From an uncultured Phocaeicola sp. (GTDB lineage: Bacteria; Bacteroidota; Bacteroidia; Bacteroidales; Bacteroidaceae), in the NCBI GenBank assembly GCA_944320135.1, contig CALUGI010000023.1, forward strand, positions 1-55,170: a stretch of DNA of 55,170 nucleotides. The letters are read 5' to 3'. The notes under the pieces are model-generated. The model made no database searches. It worked only from the letters and a program-made list of their open reading frames with translations, and had not been told where the DNA came from. Made by a program: the position numbers and the translations under genes. Shown in pieces: positions 35,427 to 44,761 of the stretch. The first letter of the stretch is position 1. Each line of letters opens with the position of its first letter.

Positions 35427-36440
35427 TTATCCGATTACATTCACTTCGGGCGAAATCGTGATGCCGAACCTGTCATGCACCGAGCGGACCACTTCATCGG
35501 CCAGACGGAGCACGTCGCGCCCCGTAGCCCCTCCCCGGTTGACGAGCACCAATGCCTGGCGGTCGTGTACGGCGGCAGGCCCCAACGCCTTGCCCTTCCA
35601 TCCGCAACGGTCTATCAGCCATCCGGCGGGAACCTTCACCCTGTCCCCTCCCAACGGATAGGAAGGCATGTCGGGATATTCCGCACGCAGGGCCTCGAAA
35701 CGGCTCCGGGAGATGACCGGATTCATGAAGAAACTTCCGGCATTTCCGGTGACCTCCGGGTCGGGCAACTTGTTCTTGCGGATAGAGATGATTACCCGCC
35801 GCACATTGGCAAGGGTAGGCTCCAAGCCCTCCTTTTCCAGTTCCGCACGCACATTGCCGTAATCAAGACGGAAAACGGGGAGCTTGCCCAGACGATAGGT
35901 CACGTAAGTTACGAAGCACTTTCCTTTCAGTTCTTTCTTGAAGACGCTTTCACGGTAGGCATAACGGCATTCCGCATTGGAGAAACGGCGTTTCTTCCCC
36001 GTCATGGCCTCAACCGCTTCGACCGACACAATCAGGTCTTTCGCCTCCGCCCCGTATGCGCCGATGTTCTGCACCGCCGAAGCCCCCACCTCGCCCGGTA
36101 TCAGCGAAAGGTTCTCGGCTCCGTACCATCCGCGCGCCACCGCATAGGCCACAAAGTCGTCCCACACGACACCCGCTCCGGCACGAACCTCCACCCGCTC
36201 GTCCGTCTCGGAAACAATCTCCATTCCTCTGATGCCCGAATGCAGAATCAGGCCGGGATAGTCCGCAAGGAACAACAGGTTGCTCCCCCCTCCGATATGC
36301 AAATAAGGTTCGCGAAGCCCTCCCGAAGAAAGGAAACCGGCCAGCTCGTCTTCCGACTCGTATTCCACGAACCGGGCCGCCTTCACATCCATCCTGAACG
36401 TATTGCGGGAAAGCAAAGAATAGTCTGTATATTCAATCAT
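35427..36440 (-). CDS. murB: UDP-N-acetylmuramate dehydrogenase
   Basis: MurB reduces UDP-GlcNAc-enolpyruvate to UDP-MurNAc in peptidoglycan precursor synthesis, using FAD and NADPH. The 337-aa protein shows FAD-binding blocks [10 protein letters not shown] and [20 protein letters not shown], the tyrosine loop [11 protein letters not shown] typical of type I (E. coli-like) MurB, and the catalytic Ser in [14 protein letters not shown]. It starts three bases after the DUF4348 stop, consistent with cotranscription. Confidence 0.97.
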   Translation of the reverse strand: MIEYTDYSLLSRNTFRMDVKAARFVEYESEDELAGFLSSGGLREPYLHIGGGSNLLFLADYPGLILHSGIRGMEIVSETDERVEVRAGAGVVWDDFVAYAVARGWYGAENLSLIPGEVGASAVQNIGAYGAEAKDLIVSVEAVEAMTGKKRRFSNAECRYAYRESVFKKELKGKCFVTYVTYRLGKLPVFRLDYGNVRAELEKEGLEPTLANVRRVIISIRKNKLPDPEVTGNAGSFFMNPVISRSRFEALRAEYPDMPSYPLGGDRVKVPAGWLIDRCGWKGKALGPAAVHDRQALVLVNRGGATGRDVLRLADEVVRSVHDRFGITISPEVNVIG

Positions 36441-36443
36441 AGG

Positions 36444-37301
36444 TCAATCGCTTAAATCTTCGAATTTCACCAATTTCCAGAGCCCGTTTCTCCTGGAAAA
36501 ATAAAGCGTGTTGTTGAATCCGTTTCCGAACCCTTTGAATTCTACAATTTTCCTGTCCGAATCCCTGTTCTCGGCCTGTCCGTAATGCACGTTCGTCAGA
36601 CGTTCCTTCATCATCGGCGGACGGAAAGCAAACCATTGGCCCTCGTCGAGCGTGGTTTCCAATATCTGGAACTCGTCTTCCGGGTCAGCCGTCACAAAAC
36701 CCAACGGGTCGGACAGACGCTCGCCCTGAAACACGGAATCGCAAGAAAAACGTTTGTAGAAATCCAAGAAGTTTTCTTCCTCACCGCCCTCATGCGCCAA
36801 TGTCTCCACATTGACGGCCTCCAGAAACCAAGAACGGTTCTTCCTCTCGAAGTAATAGCGCTTGACTTTGCCCTTGTCCAGAAAAATCCAATCCACCTGC
36901 ACGCTTTGCAGGCTTGTGTCTTTCTCCATTTCCATGTCTTCTTCATTATCAAACAAAACCGTGTAGGCAGTTTCGCGGCTGAACAACGGATCAAATTTCC
37001 AGTCTTCCTGCCGAACCCTCTTCACGTCTTTCCCCTGATAGACGGATAAAGGAAACATCACCCGCGATTTCTGGAACTTCGGCTCTGAAGCGAAATTATA
37101 GAAAAAGTCGGCAAAACTTTCATCAGCCGATGCGGGAATCTTTTCTTCCTCCACCAACACTACATCTCTGACAGAATCGGCCTGTACAGCCAACGAGTCA
37201 GTCCGCTCGGTCAAAGGCGCAAAAAAATCGGCTTTCTTCCCTTTCCGGCCACACGATGCCGCCAGCATAACCAAACAGCATCCGAAAATCAGTGTTCTCA
37301 T
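36444..37301 (-). CDS. DUF4348 lipoprotein
   Basis: The 285-aa protein has a signal peptide with lipobox MLAASC (Cys17), followed by basic GRKGKKAD and a soluble domain matching DUF4348 as I remember it (FADFFYNFASEPKFQKSRVMFPL, then WFLEAVNVETL and YGQAENRDSDRKIVEFKGFG). The fold is probably NTF2-like. It is the first gene of the operon with murB and the MBL hydrolase, so it may have an envelope role, but the function is unknown. Confidence 0.85.
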   Translation of the reverse strand: MRTLIFGCCLVMLAASCGRKGKKADFFAPLTERTDSLAVQADSVRDVVLVEEEKIPASADESFADFFYNFASEPKFQKSRVMFPLSVYQGKDVKRVRQEDWKFDPLFSRETAYTVLFDNEEDMEMEKDTSLQSVQVDWIFLDKGKVKRYYFERKNRSWFLEAVNVETLAHEGGEEENFLDFYKRFSCDSVFQGERLSDPLGFVTADPEDEFQILETTLDEGQWFAFRPPMMKERLTNVHYGQAENRDSDRKIVEFKGFGNGFNNTLYFSRRNGLWKLVKFEDLSD

Positions 37302-37324
37302 TTACTTCGGTAAAATAACGGCTG

Positions 37325-37332
37325 CAAAATTA
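37325..37332 (-). promoter_or_regulatory. -7 element (TAATTTTG) for the DUF4348-murB operon
   Basis: Minus-strand TAATTTTG fits TAnnTTTG and lies 23 bases before the start at 37301. Confidence 0.45.
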
Positions 37333-37384
37333 CCTTTTTTTTCGTTTCAACATAAAATTACGTAGGACTTTTCTTTTTTATTGC

Positions 37385-37392
37385 TACCTTTG
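37385..37392 (+). promoter_or_regulatory. -7 element (TACCTTTG) for pheS
   Basis: TACCTTTG lies 29 bases before the pheS ATG and fits the consensus. It is divergent from the element at 37325. Confidence 0.55.
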
Positions 37393-37421
37393 CACTCAAC
37401 AAAAACAATAATCGAAGAAAT

Positions 37422-38456
37422 ATGTTAGCAAAAATAGAAGAACTGCTTCATGAAGTTGAAAGCATGACTGCCGCCAATGCGGAAGAACTGGAAGCTCTCC
37501 GCATCAAATACCTGAGCAAAAAAGGAGCAGTCAATGCACTGATGGCGGACTTCCGCAACGTGCCGGCCGAACAGAAGAAGGAAGTAGGCATGAAACTGAA
37601 CCAACTGAAGAACCTTGCGCAAGAGCGAATCGCCGCACTGAAAGAGGCGTTCGACAATCAAGACACTGACACGGAAGGGCTCGACCTGACCCGTACAGCA
37701 TATCCCATCGGCTTGGGCACGCGCCACCCGCTCTCAATCGTCAAGAACGAAATCATCGACATATTCGGACGCATGGGCTTTACCATTGCCGAAGGCCCGG
37801 AGGTGGAAGACGACATGCACGTATTCACGATGCTGAACTTTGCAGCCGACCATCCGGCACGCGACATGCAGGATACGTTCTTCGTAGAATCGAACGCTGA
37901 AGACGTGACGAAAAACATCATTCTCCGCACCCACACCAGCAGCGTACAGGCCCGAACGATGGAAAAGACCCAACCGCCCATCCGCGTAATCTGTCCGGGA
38001 CGTGTGTACCGCAACGAAGCCATCAGTTACCGCGCGCATTGTTTCTTCCACCAGATTGAAGGCTTGTACGTAGACAAGAACGTATCATTTACCGACCTGA
38101 AACAAGTGCTTCTGCAATTCGCTCAGGAAATGTTCGGCCCCCAGACCAAAATACGTCTCCGCCCCTCCTACTTCCCGTTTACGGAACCGAGCGCGGAAAT
38201 GGACATCAGCTGCCATATCTGCGGAGGCGAAGGATGCCCGTTCTGCAAACACACGGGATGGGTGGAAATCCTCGGATGCGGGATGGTTGACCCTGCCGTA
38301 CTCGACGCTTGCGGAATCGACAGCAAAATCTATTCGGGCTATGCGTTCGGTCTCGGCGTGGAACGAATCACCAACCTGAAGTATAAGGTAAAAGACCTGC
38401 GCATGTTCTCTGAAAACGATACCCGTTTCCTCAAAGAGTTCGAATCAGCTTATTAA
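37422..38456 (+). CDS. pheS: Phenylalanine--tRNA ligase, alpha subunit
   Basis: PheS is the catalytic subunit of the (alpha-beta)2 synthetase. The 344-aa protein has the N-terminal coiled coil that binds tRNA (residues 1-85), then the class II core: motif 2 near VICPGRVYRNEAISYRAHC, FHQIEGLYVDKNVSF, and motif 3 GLGVERITNLKYKVKDLRMF. A CHICGGEGCPFCKHTGW insert with four Cys near residue 265 is probably a zinc knuckle, absent from the E. coli enzyme as I recall it. pheT is not adjacent; an MFS gene follows. Confidence 0.97.
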   Translation: MLAKIEELLHEVESMTAANAEELEALRIKYLSKKGAVNALMADFRNVPAEQKKEVGMKLNQLKNLAQERIAALKEAFDNQDTDTEGLDLTRTAYPIGLGTRHPLSIVKNEIIDIFGRMGFTIAEGPEVEDDMHVFTMLNFAADHPARDMQDTFFVESNAEDVTKNIILRTHTSSVQARTMEKTQPPIRVICPGRVYRNEAISYRAHCFFHQIEGLYVDKNVSFTDLKQVLLQFAQEMFGPQTKIRLRPSYFPFTEPSAEMDISCHICGGEGCPFCKHTGWVEILGCGMVDPAVLDACGIDSKIYSGYAFGLGVERITNLKYKVKDLRMFSENDTRFLKEFESAY

Positions 38457-38526
38457 TTCTACACTATATTTGCTATAAGGGCTGCAGAAACCATCCTGTG
38501 GCCCTTTCCATAAAAATCTTTCTGTT

Positions 38527-39726
38527 ATGGGAAAAGAAAGGCTCGTCACTCCGAGCTATTGTTTCATTCTTGCAGCCAACTTCTTGCTTTACTTCGGATT
38601 CTGGCTCTTGGTTCCGGTGCTTCCTTTCTATCTGTCGGAAATATTCCAGGTTTCCAATTCCACTATCGGAATAGTGCTGTCATGCTATACAATCTCATCC
38701 TTGTGCATCCGGCCTTTTTCCGGGTATTTGCTCGACACGTTCGCCCGAAAGCCTCTTTACTTGCTTGCTTACTTTATCTTTATGCTAATCTTCGCCGGAT
38801 ACATGACAGCCGGTTTGCTGGCTATATTCATCATATTCCGAGTGATACACGGCATTTCGTTCGGAATGGTTACGGTGGGAGGAAATACGGTGGTCATCGA
38901 CATCATGCCGTCATCCCGGCGCGGTGAAGGACTGGGATATTACGGACTTGCCAACAACATAGCCATGTCCATCGGCCCGATGTTCGGACTGTTCCTTCAC
39001 AGCGGAGGGGCTTCATACACAACCATCTTTTCTTATGCGCTCGGCTCATGCGTATTGGGTTTCCTGTCGGCTTGTGCAGTAAAGACCCCCTACAAGGCTC
39101 CCGTCAAACGCGCTCCGATTTCTCTCGACCGGTTCATTCTGCTAAAAGGACTTCCGGCAGGATTCAGCCTGCTGCTTCTTTCCGTGCCTTACGGGATGAC
39201 CACCAACTATGTAGCCATGTACGCACGTCAGATAGGCATCACGGCTGAAACCGGCTTCTTTTTCACGCTGATGGCGGCAGGCATGGCCATCAGCCGATTA
39301 TTCAGCGGAAGGCTTGTTGACAAAGGAATGGTTACGCAAGTGATTGCAGCAGGGCTGTATTTGGTGAGTTTCTGCTACTTCGCGCTGACTGCATGCGGAT
39401 GGGTTGTGGAATGGAGCATGACTTTTGCCACCATATTGTTTTTTACAGTATCCTTATTGCTGGGCATTGGATTCGGGACGATGTTTCCTGCCTACAACAC
39501 GCTTTTCGTCAACTTGGCTCCCAACAGCCAGCGCGGAACGGCTACCAGCACCTACCTCACTTCGTGGGATGTGGGCATAGGAATAGGAATGCTTGCCGGA
39601 GGATATATCGGAGAGATTTCCACATTCAGAACCGCTTATCTCTTCGGAGCGGCATTGACGGTGGTTTCGCTGTTCTATTTCCACTTCAAAGCCGGACCTC
39701 ACTTTCAGAAAAACAGGCTGCGGTAG
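38527..39726 (+). CDS. Major facilitator superfamily permease
   Basis: The 399-aa inner-membrane protein has twelve predicted helices with a central break near residue 195. Motif A-like segments are GYLLDTFARKPLYLLAYF after helix 2 and GRLVDKGMV in the second half. VNLAPNSQRGTATSTYLTSWD fits the drug/sugar exporter-type subfamily (DHA1-like). The substrate cannot be read from sequence. It starts 70 bases after pheS in the same direction and converges on the next gene with only four bases between stops. Confidence 0.9.
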   Translation: MGKERLVTPSYCFILAANFLLYFGFWLLVPVLPFYLSEIFQVSNSTIGIVLSCYTISSLCIRPFSGYLLDTFARKPLYLLAYFIFMLIFAGYMTAGLLAIFIIFRVIHGISFGMVTVGGNTVVIDIMPSSRRGEGLGYYGLANNIAMSIGPMFGLFLHSGGASYTTIFSYALGSCVLGFLSACAVKTPYKAPVKRAPISLDRFILLKGLPAGFSLLLLSVPYGMTTNYVAMYARQIGITAETGFFFTLMAAGMAISRLFSGRLVDKGMVTQVIAAGLYLVSFCYFALTACGWVVEWSMTFATILFFTVSLLLGIGFGTMFPAYNTLFVNLAPNSQRGTATSTYLTSWDVGIGIGMLAGGYIGEISTFRTAYLFGAALTVVSLFYFHFKAGPHFQKNRLR

Positions 39727-39730
39727 AAGT

Positions 39731-40864
39731 TCATCCCTTATAAGTGAAGACAATAATATGAGAGAAGCGGTTTTCTACACGGGTTATCTGCACTGACAAG
39801 ATAAACGAACGGAAAAGGTTCAGATGGCGGGATACAAACGAAGGCAGACAGGCAAGATATTTCTGCGGCTCCAACGCTGCCTTATCCATGTCGGCCACCA
39901 TGATATACGAAGCGTCACGCGAAAGATTGGCGACGCACTCGTCGAACAAAGAATGGGAAGGCGACGCGATTACGCGCGAAATGCACGAATCGACCCTCTG
40001 CTGGCCCGCCATTACCAACAGGCTGTCTTTCACGGAAACAGAGCTTGCTTTTGCCAAACGTTCGGACATAGCCTGCATACACGAGTCGGGGGCATACATC
40101 GAACCGCTCAAGTAAAACACATCACTGTTGAGATGGATGTCAAACTCGCTCCAGCAGTCTGCACGCCCGTCAGAAAGAAAAGGAAGGGAAGCCGTGCGGC
40201 CGTAAATCGTGATATGATTTGCCGATTTGGAGCGGCAAACTGACGAGAACACGCCATTCCTCCGAAGCGAAGTGCCGTCCTTACGGGCATCTATCACCTT
40301 CTCGATCAAACGCTTCTGATAACTTGCTACCAACACCCCACCTTTGCTGTAGACGGAAAGATATTTAGCAGGACTGACAGGATAAATTTCGATTTTTTCT
40401 CCGCGATAGCTTTCCTCTTTAGAAACGAAATCAGCCCCATGCTTTTTGCGCACGGCATCGACCAGCTGCCTTTTCCCTTCTTTGCCGGCCCGGAAATAAG
40501 CTATCATGTCCGGACGCTCCGTGGAATGAAAACTGAAAAGCAGATGGTTCATCCGCGAACTGAGGCCGTGTGCCGACGAAAAGGAGTATCGGTTCAAATC
40601 ACCCAGCACATCGTCAATCAGCCCCGTGCGCTGCAATGTGTCCAGCTGGGACGCATAAGCCGCCATCGGAAATTCGTGCATGAAATAGTCTATATTGTCA
40701 GATTCGAACAGTCCGTGGCAATCGTCCGGGACGAAATCGAGCAAATCGGTATCCCCGTACTCGTCAGCCGCACTGAGGCGCGCGAATCCGTAGAACCCGA
40801 TTCCGACGCAAAACAATATCACGGAAAGCGTCACCGCCAGCTTAATGACCAAACGTATTTTCAT
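39731..40864 (-). CDS. Membrane-anchored protein of unknown function (DUF3352-like)
   Basis: The 377-aa protein has one N-terminal membrane helix (about residues 7-28) and a long extracytoplasmic region with no recognised catalytic motif. Segments such as LLDFVPDDCHGLFESDN and ESYRGEKIEIYP, followed by YLSVYSKGGVLVASYQKRLI, resemble proteins of the DUF3352 type (repeated beta-strand-rich halves), but I cannot be certain. The next gene on its strand upstream is the TPR protein, 80 bases away with an intervening promoter-like motif. Confidence 0.7.
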   Translation of the reverse strand: MKIRLVIKLAVTLSVILFCVGIGFYGFARLSAADEYGDTDLLDFVPDDCHGLFESDNIDYFMHEFPMAAYASQLDTLQRTGLIDDVLGDLNRYSFSSAHGLSSRMNHLLFSFHSTERPDMIAYFRAGKEGKRQLVDAVRKKHGADFVSKEESYRGEKIEIYPVSPAKYLSVYSKGGVLVASYQKRLIEKVIDARKDGTSLRRNGVFSSVCRSKSANHITIYGRTASLPFLSDGRADCWSEFDIHLNSDVFYLSGSMYAPDSCMQAMSERLAKASSVSVKDSLLVMAGQQRVDSCISRVIASPSHSLFDECVANLSRDASYIMVADMDKAALEPQKYLACLPSFVSRHLNLFRSFILSVQITRVENRFSHIIVFTYKG

Positions 40865-40884
40865 GCCTCTTCACTCTTATGGAG

Positions 40885-40892
40885 CAAAGATA
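40885..40892 (-). promoter_or_regulatory. -7 element (TATCTTTG) before the anchored unknown protein
   Basis: Minus-strand TATCTTTG lies 20 bases before the start at 40864. A TTTG 22 bases upstream (40918-40915) could be the -33 element. Confidence 0.5.
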
Positions 40893-40944
40893 GCAAAAAC
40901 AAATTAAAAAAGCACAAATTTAAACGATATATTTTAAGACTTTC

Positions 40945-41784
40945 CTACCGGCATTTCTCTAACCTGTCTAACAGTTCCGCTCGCGGAACGCCCAACCCGA
41001 TTGCCTTTTCATAAGCCTCCTTCGCCTTCTTTCTGTCTTTCCGCTCCAGACAGATGTCGCCGCGCATCAGCAACGTCTCCGCATCGGCGGGAGCCAATGC
41101 AGAAGCATGGTCCAAATCGAGCAAAGCCGCCTCCAGATTCCCCTGCTCCCACTCCAGATTTGCCCGCATCTTGTACAGAGAAGCATCGTCCGGACTGCTT
41201 TGCAACAACAGGTTCAGGCGGTCGCGCGCCGAGGCGAAACGCCCTTCCTTTTCATCCAGCATAACCAGTCCGAGAATAGCCGTCGTGTTGTTCATGTCCT
41301 TCCCCAACACCACGTTATAGTCGATACGCGCCTCCTGATACTGGCGGCGCTGCATGTAGATGTAAGCCCGGAACAACCTCGCCTCCACGTTTTCAGGCAG
41401 CAGGTCGATGACATTGCAATAGTCGATGTAAGCCTTGTCCGTAAGGTTCATTTCCAGATACAGCGACGCGCGGTTCAAGAGCATGGCCGTCGAATAAGGG
41501 ATGATGTTCAAGGCCATCGTGTACGACTCGATTGCCTCATCTCTCTTTCCCAAACGCTTCTGCACCGTTCCGAGATTGGAAAAGAGCAGCGCATTGCGCG
41601 CATTGGAAGGGTCCATCTTCAACGCTTTCTGAAAAAGCGATTCCGCCTGCACGAGGCTGTCTTTCTTGATGCAGTCCATCGCTTCCTCAACCACTTCGGC
41701 ATACGACTGCGCATACAAAGGACACTGCCACGCCGCAAAAGCAACGCAAAGAATCGCCCCGCAACGTTTAAACAACTGAATCAT
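40945..41784 (-). CDS. Periplasmic tetratricopeptide repeat protein
   Basis: The 279-aa protein has a signal peptide (about 1-25, ending LYAQS) and about six to seven TPR units in succession, for example AESLFQKALKMDPSNARNAL, AIESYTMALNIIPYSTA, AYIDYCNVIDLLPENVE, ALLDLDHASALAPADAE and AKEAYEKAIGLG. It is likely a periplasmic scaffold for protein complexes. No specific partner is suggested by the neighbourhood. Confidence 0.85.
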   Translation of the reverse strand: MIQLFKRCGAILCVAFAAWQCPLYAQSYAEVVEEAMDCIKKDSLVQAESLFQKALKMDPSNARNALLFSNLGTVQKRLGKRDEAIESYTMALNIIPYSTAMLLNRASLYLEMNLTDKAYIDYCNVIDLLPENVEARLFRAYIYMQRRQYQEARIDYNVVLGKDMNNTTAILGLVMLDEKEGRFASARDRLNLLLQSSPDDASLYKMRANLEWEQGNLEAALLDLDHASALAPADAETLLMRGDICLERKDRKKAKEAYEKAIGLGVPRAELLDRLEKCR

Positions 41785-41901
41785 AATCGGATTTTTTCAC
41801 GAAATAAGCAAACTTTGGCGAGATGTACAAATCAGAAACGGCAAAAATCGCCCGAATAACTTTTTTTGAGAATGCCCGCATCAGAAACCCCAACCGCTCT
41901 C

Positions 41902-41941
41902 AAAAAAAATTCCCGCACGTTTCCATCAAAACATGCGGGAA
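41902..41941 (-). terminator. Terminator of the leu operon
   Basis: TTCCCGCA (41910-41917) pairs with TGCGGGAA (41934-41941) across a 16-base loop, and eight A at 41902-41909 make the T-run on the minus strand. It lies 84 bases after the leuB stop. An outer inverted repeat, TTTTTTTGAGA (41862-41872) with TCTCAAAAAAA (41898-41908), overlaps the A-run. Confidence 0.85.
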
Positions 41942-42025
41942 CTTCACACGACGGACGGCCCTCTTTCCGCGTCCCCTCGTCCGGGACAAAAGAAAAGCCG
42001 TCCGCACCTTAAGAATGTTCTTCCA

Positions 42026-43087
42026 CTACGCCTTTCTGATATAATCCACAATCCACTCTCCTACTTCCTTCGTGCCGTATTTGGCGCCGCCTTCCACCTG
42101 GATTTCCGGAGTGCGCACATCGGCATCGAGCGAAGCATCGACTGCCTTGCGAATCAGCGCGCCCTCATCTTTCAAGTCGAAATGTTCGAACAGCATCGCC
42201 ACGGAAAGAATCTGAGCCAACGGATTGGCTATATTCAAGCCTTTCGCCTGCGGCCACGAACCGTGAATCGGCTCGAACACCGGAGTGCTTTCCCCCGTAG
42301 AAGCGGAAGGCAGCAGGCCCATCGAACCGCTGATGCAAGAACCTTCGTCCGTCAGAATATCGCCGAAAGTGTTCTCCGTCACCATTACGTCAAAGAATGT
42401 GGGTTCCTGAATCATGCGCATGGCGGCATTGTCCACATACATATAATCCGTGGTCACCTCCGGATAGTTCGGAGCCATTTCCTGCGCAATCTGTCTCCAC
42501 AGACGGGAAGAAGCCAGCACATTGGCCTTGTCCACTACGGTCAGATGCTTGCGGCGTTTCATCGCATACTCGAAAGCCACCTTCAATATACGCTCGATTT
42601 CCGGACGAGTATACATGTTCGTGTCGTAAGCCTTCTCGTCGTCCTGATATTTCTCGCCGAAATACATTCCCCCTGTCAGTTCGCGAATGCAGAGAAAATC
42701 AGCTCCCTCCACGAGTTCCGCGCGGAGAGGCGATTTGTGGAGCAAACACTTGAACGTCTGCACAGGGCGGATATTGGCAAACAATCCTAACTTCTTTCTC
42801 ATTGCCAGCAACCCCTGTTCGGGACGCACCTTTGCTGTCGGGTCATTGTCGAATCTGGGGTCTCCTACCGCAGAAAACAACACGGCGTCCGCTTCCTTGC
42901 ATGTATTGTATGTTTCTTCTGGGAAAGGGTCGCCCACCTCGTCAATGGCATGGGCGCCGCAAAGCGCATATTTATACTCCACCGTATGGCCGAACTTCTC
43001 GCAAACGGCCGTCATTACATTCACGCCTTGTACTGATATTTCCGGGCCGATACCGTCGCCGGCCAATACCGCAATCTTAAAATTCAT
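42026..43087 (-). CDS. leuB: 3-isopropylmalate dehydrogenase
   Basis: LeuB oxidises and decarboxylates 3-isopropylmalate to 2-ketoisocaproate with NAD+. The 353-aa protein has [17 protein letters not shown] at the start, the substrate-binding Arg residues in RPVQTFKC and [13 protein letters not shown], the Lys/Asp site [18 protein letters not shown] with MYVDNAAMR, and [25 protein letters not shown]. The same enzyme type can use methylmalate-derived substrate in citramalate-based isoleucine synthesis. It is the last gene of the leu operon. Confidence 0.96.
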   Translation of the reverse strand: MNFKIAVLAGDGIGPEISVQGVNVMTAVCEKFGHTVEYKYALCGAHAIDEVGDPFPEETYNTCKEADAVLFSAVGDPRFDNDPTAKVRPEQGLLAMRKKLGLFANIRPVQTFKCLLHKSPLRAELVEGADFLCIRELTGGMYFGEKYQDDEKAYDTNMYTRPEIERILKVAFEYAMKRRKHLTVVDKANVLASSRLWRQIAQEMAPNYPEVTTDYMYVDNAAMRMIQEPTFFDVMVTENTFGDILTDEGSCISGSMGLLPSASTGESTPVFEPIHGSWPQAKGLNIANPLAQILSVAMLFEHFDLKDEGALIRKAVDASLDADVRTPEIQVEGGAKYGTKEVGEWIVDYIRKA

Positions 43088-43105
43088 ATTCTTCTCGTTT
43101 AAAAT

Positions 43106-44641
43106 TTATTCAAAATCATTTTCTACCATATTCAGCATCTTGATAGTGGCTTTTATAGCCGCTTCCGTCTGGTCGGCATCCAGCCCTCTCGTGCGAAACT
43201 CCCGGTCTTCATAGTTCCATGTAATGACCGTCTGCACAAACGCATCGGTACGTCCGCCCGGAGGTATGGACACGGCATAATTGGTCAGCATCGGGAACTT
43301 GCGTCCGAGGGTACCTTTGTATATCTTGCGGAGAGCGCGCACGAACGCATCATACTGTCCGTCTCCCGAAGAACTTTCTTGATAAGTTTTTCCATTTATC
43401 TCGATGCTCAGCGTCGCCATCGGCTTCAATCCCTGGGCCAGCGTAACGAAATAGCTCAGCAAGCGCACTTTATTCTTTCCGCTATCATGCTTCAGCACAT
43501 CGCTGATGATATAAGGCAAATCTTCTTGGGTAACTACTTCCTTGCGGTCGCCCAGTTCGATGATGCGCTGGGTTACCTTCTTCATAGAGTCCTCGTCAAG
43601 TTCCAGTCCGAGACTTTCCAGATTTTTCCGGATGTTCGCCTTTCCGGAGTTTTTGCCCAACGCATATTCTCTGACACGCCCGAAACGTTCAGGAAGCAGA
43701 TCGTTGCAATACAGATTGTTCTTGTTGTCGCCATCGGCATGTACTCCGGCCACTTGCGTAAACACGCTGTCTCCCACAATCGGCTTGTTGGGCGGAATCA
43801 CGACCCCCGAATACGACTCTACGACACGGCTCACTTCGTTCAGACGACTCTCGTCAATATTCGTAACCGCATGGAAATGGTCTTTCAGAATGGCCTGCAC
43901 GCTGGCCAAAGGAGCGTTTCCGGCGCGTTCGCCCAACCCGTTGATAGTGGTATGAAGCCCTTTCACCCCGCTCAAGACAGCGGCAAGCACATTGCTCACC
44001 GCCAAGTCATAGTCATTATGAGCATGGAAATCAAAATGCACGTCCGGATAACGCTTACGCATCTTCCGCATGAACTCAATCACCTGAAGCGGATTCAATA
44101 TACCCAACGTATCAGGAAGCATGAAACGCCGGATATTGCATCCAAGAAGCCCGTCCATCAGTCCGAACACGTATTCGGGCGAATCCTTCATGCCGTTGCT
44201 CCAGTCTTCCAGATAGACGTTCACGTCCAGTCCCTTCTCGTGGGCGTATGCCACCACCGGCCTGATATCGTCCAGATGCTCTTCAAGCGTTTTCTTCAAT
44301 TGGAAGCGGCAATGCTTCTCCGAGCCTTTGGTCAGCAGATTGATGACCTTTCCTCCGGCACCGTGAATCCAGTCGACCGACACATGCCCGTCGACGAAGC
44401 CCAGCACCTCCACCTTATGCAGCAGTCCGCGCCGTGCCGCCCAATCGCAAATCATCTTGACCGCATTGAACTCACCATCCGACACACGTGCCGACGCTAC
44501 CTCTATTCGGTCCACTTTCAGGTCTTCAAGCAGCAAGCGAGCTATCATCAGTTTCTCATGGGGCACGAACGAAACGCCGGAGGTCTGCTCCCCGTCGCGC
44601 AGCGTCGTATCCATGATTTCTATTTTCGGATGATTTTCCAT
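43106..44641 (-). CDS. cimA: Second LeuA-family synthase, probable (R)-citramalate synthase
   Basis: This 511-aa HMGL-like enzyme has [14 protein letters not shown] near residue 12, metal-binding HAHNDYDLAVSN, NGLGERAGNAPLASVQ, and a C-terminal alpha-isopropylmalate synthase regulatory (LeuA dimer) domain from about 390. It is distinct from LeuA 3.6 kb upstream in the operon. It has TSGVSF where LeuA has VPGCQL after DGEQ, and RIEVASARVSDGEFNAV where LeuA has [14 protein letters not shown]. Such paralogues condense acetyl-CoA with pyruvate to citramalate, a route to isoleucine; this specificity is inferred. The start at 44641 ([19 protein letters not shown]) was chosen over a 21-residue upstream extension. 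Confidence 0.82.
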   Translation of the reverse strand: MENHPKIEIMDTTLRDGEQTSGVSFVPHEKLMIARLLLEDLKVDRIEVASARVSDGEFNAVKMICDWAARRGLLHKVEVLGFVDGHVSVDWIHGAGGKVINLLTKGSEKHCRFQLKKTLEEHLDDIRPVVAYAHEKGLDVNVYLEDWSNGMKDSPEYVFGLMDGLLGCNIRRFMLPDTLGILNPLQVIEFMRKMRKRYPDVHFDFHAHNDYDLAVSNVLAAVLSGVKGLHTTINGLGERAGNAPLASVQAILKDHFHAVTNIDESRLNEVSRVVESYSGVVIPPNKPIVGDSVFTQVAGVHADGDNKNNLYCNDLLPERFGRVREYALGKNSGKANIRKNLESLGLELDEDSMKKVTQRIIELGDRKEVVTQEDLPYIISDVLKHDSGKNKVRLLSYFVTLAQGLKPMATLSIEINGKTYQESSSGDGQYDAFVRALRKIYKGTLGRKFPMLTNYAVSIPPGGRTDAFVQTVITWNYEDREFRTRGLDADQTEAAIKATIKMLNMVENDFE

Positions 44642-44671
44642 AACTTTTTTTATATTAAAAGAAAAACACGC

Positions 44672-44736
44672 TTGCGCTTCGCATAAAACGACAGGGCGTT
44701 CCAATCAAAATGCCGCGACATTTTTTCGAAGCGCAA
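44672..44736 (-). terminator. Long hairpin with T-run between leuD and the citramalate-synthase-like gene
   Basis: TTGCGCTTCG (44672-44681) pairs with CGAAGCGCAA (44727-44736). An inner stem GGCGTT (44695-44700)/AATGCC (44709-44714) has an 8-base loop. On the minus strand GTTTTTCTTTT follows shortly after the stem. It could attenuate transcription between leuACD and the last two genes. Confidence 0.65.
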
Positions 44737-44761
44737 CGGCCTTTTCCTACACCGCCAACCA

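Noticed and set aside
34929-36455. 508-aa open frame on the plus strand opposite murB and the MBL hydrolase
   Set aside because: It is antisense to two well-supported genes with catalytic motifs; its His/Arg-rich composition is typical of a shadow frame.
41823-42044. Plus-strand 73-aa ORF near the leu terminator
   Set aside because: It is made of the inverted repeats and terminator sequence and has no family features.
43379-44686. 435-aa open frame antisense to the citramalate-synthase-like gene
   Set aside because: The minus-strand protein is a clear LeuA-family enzyme; the opposite frame is His/Arg-rich and unlike any family.
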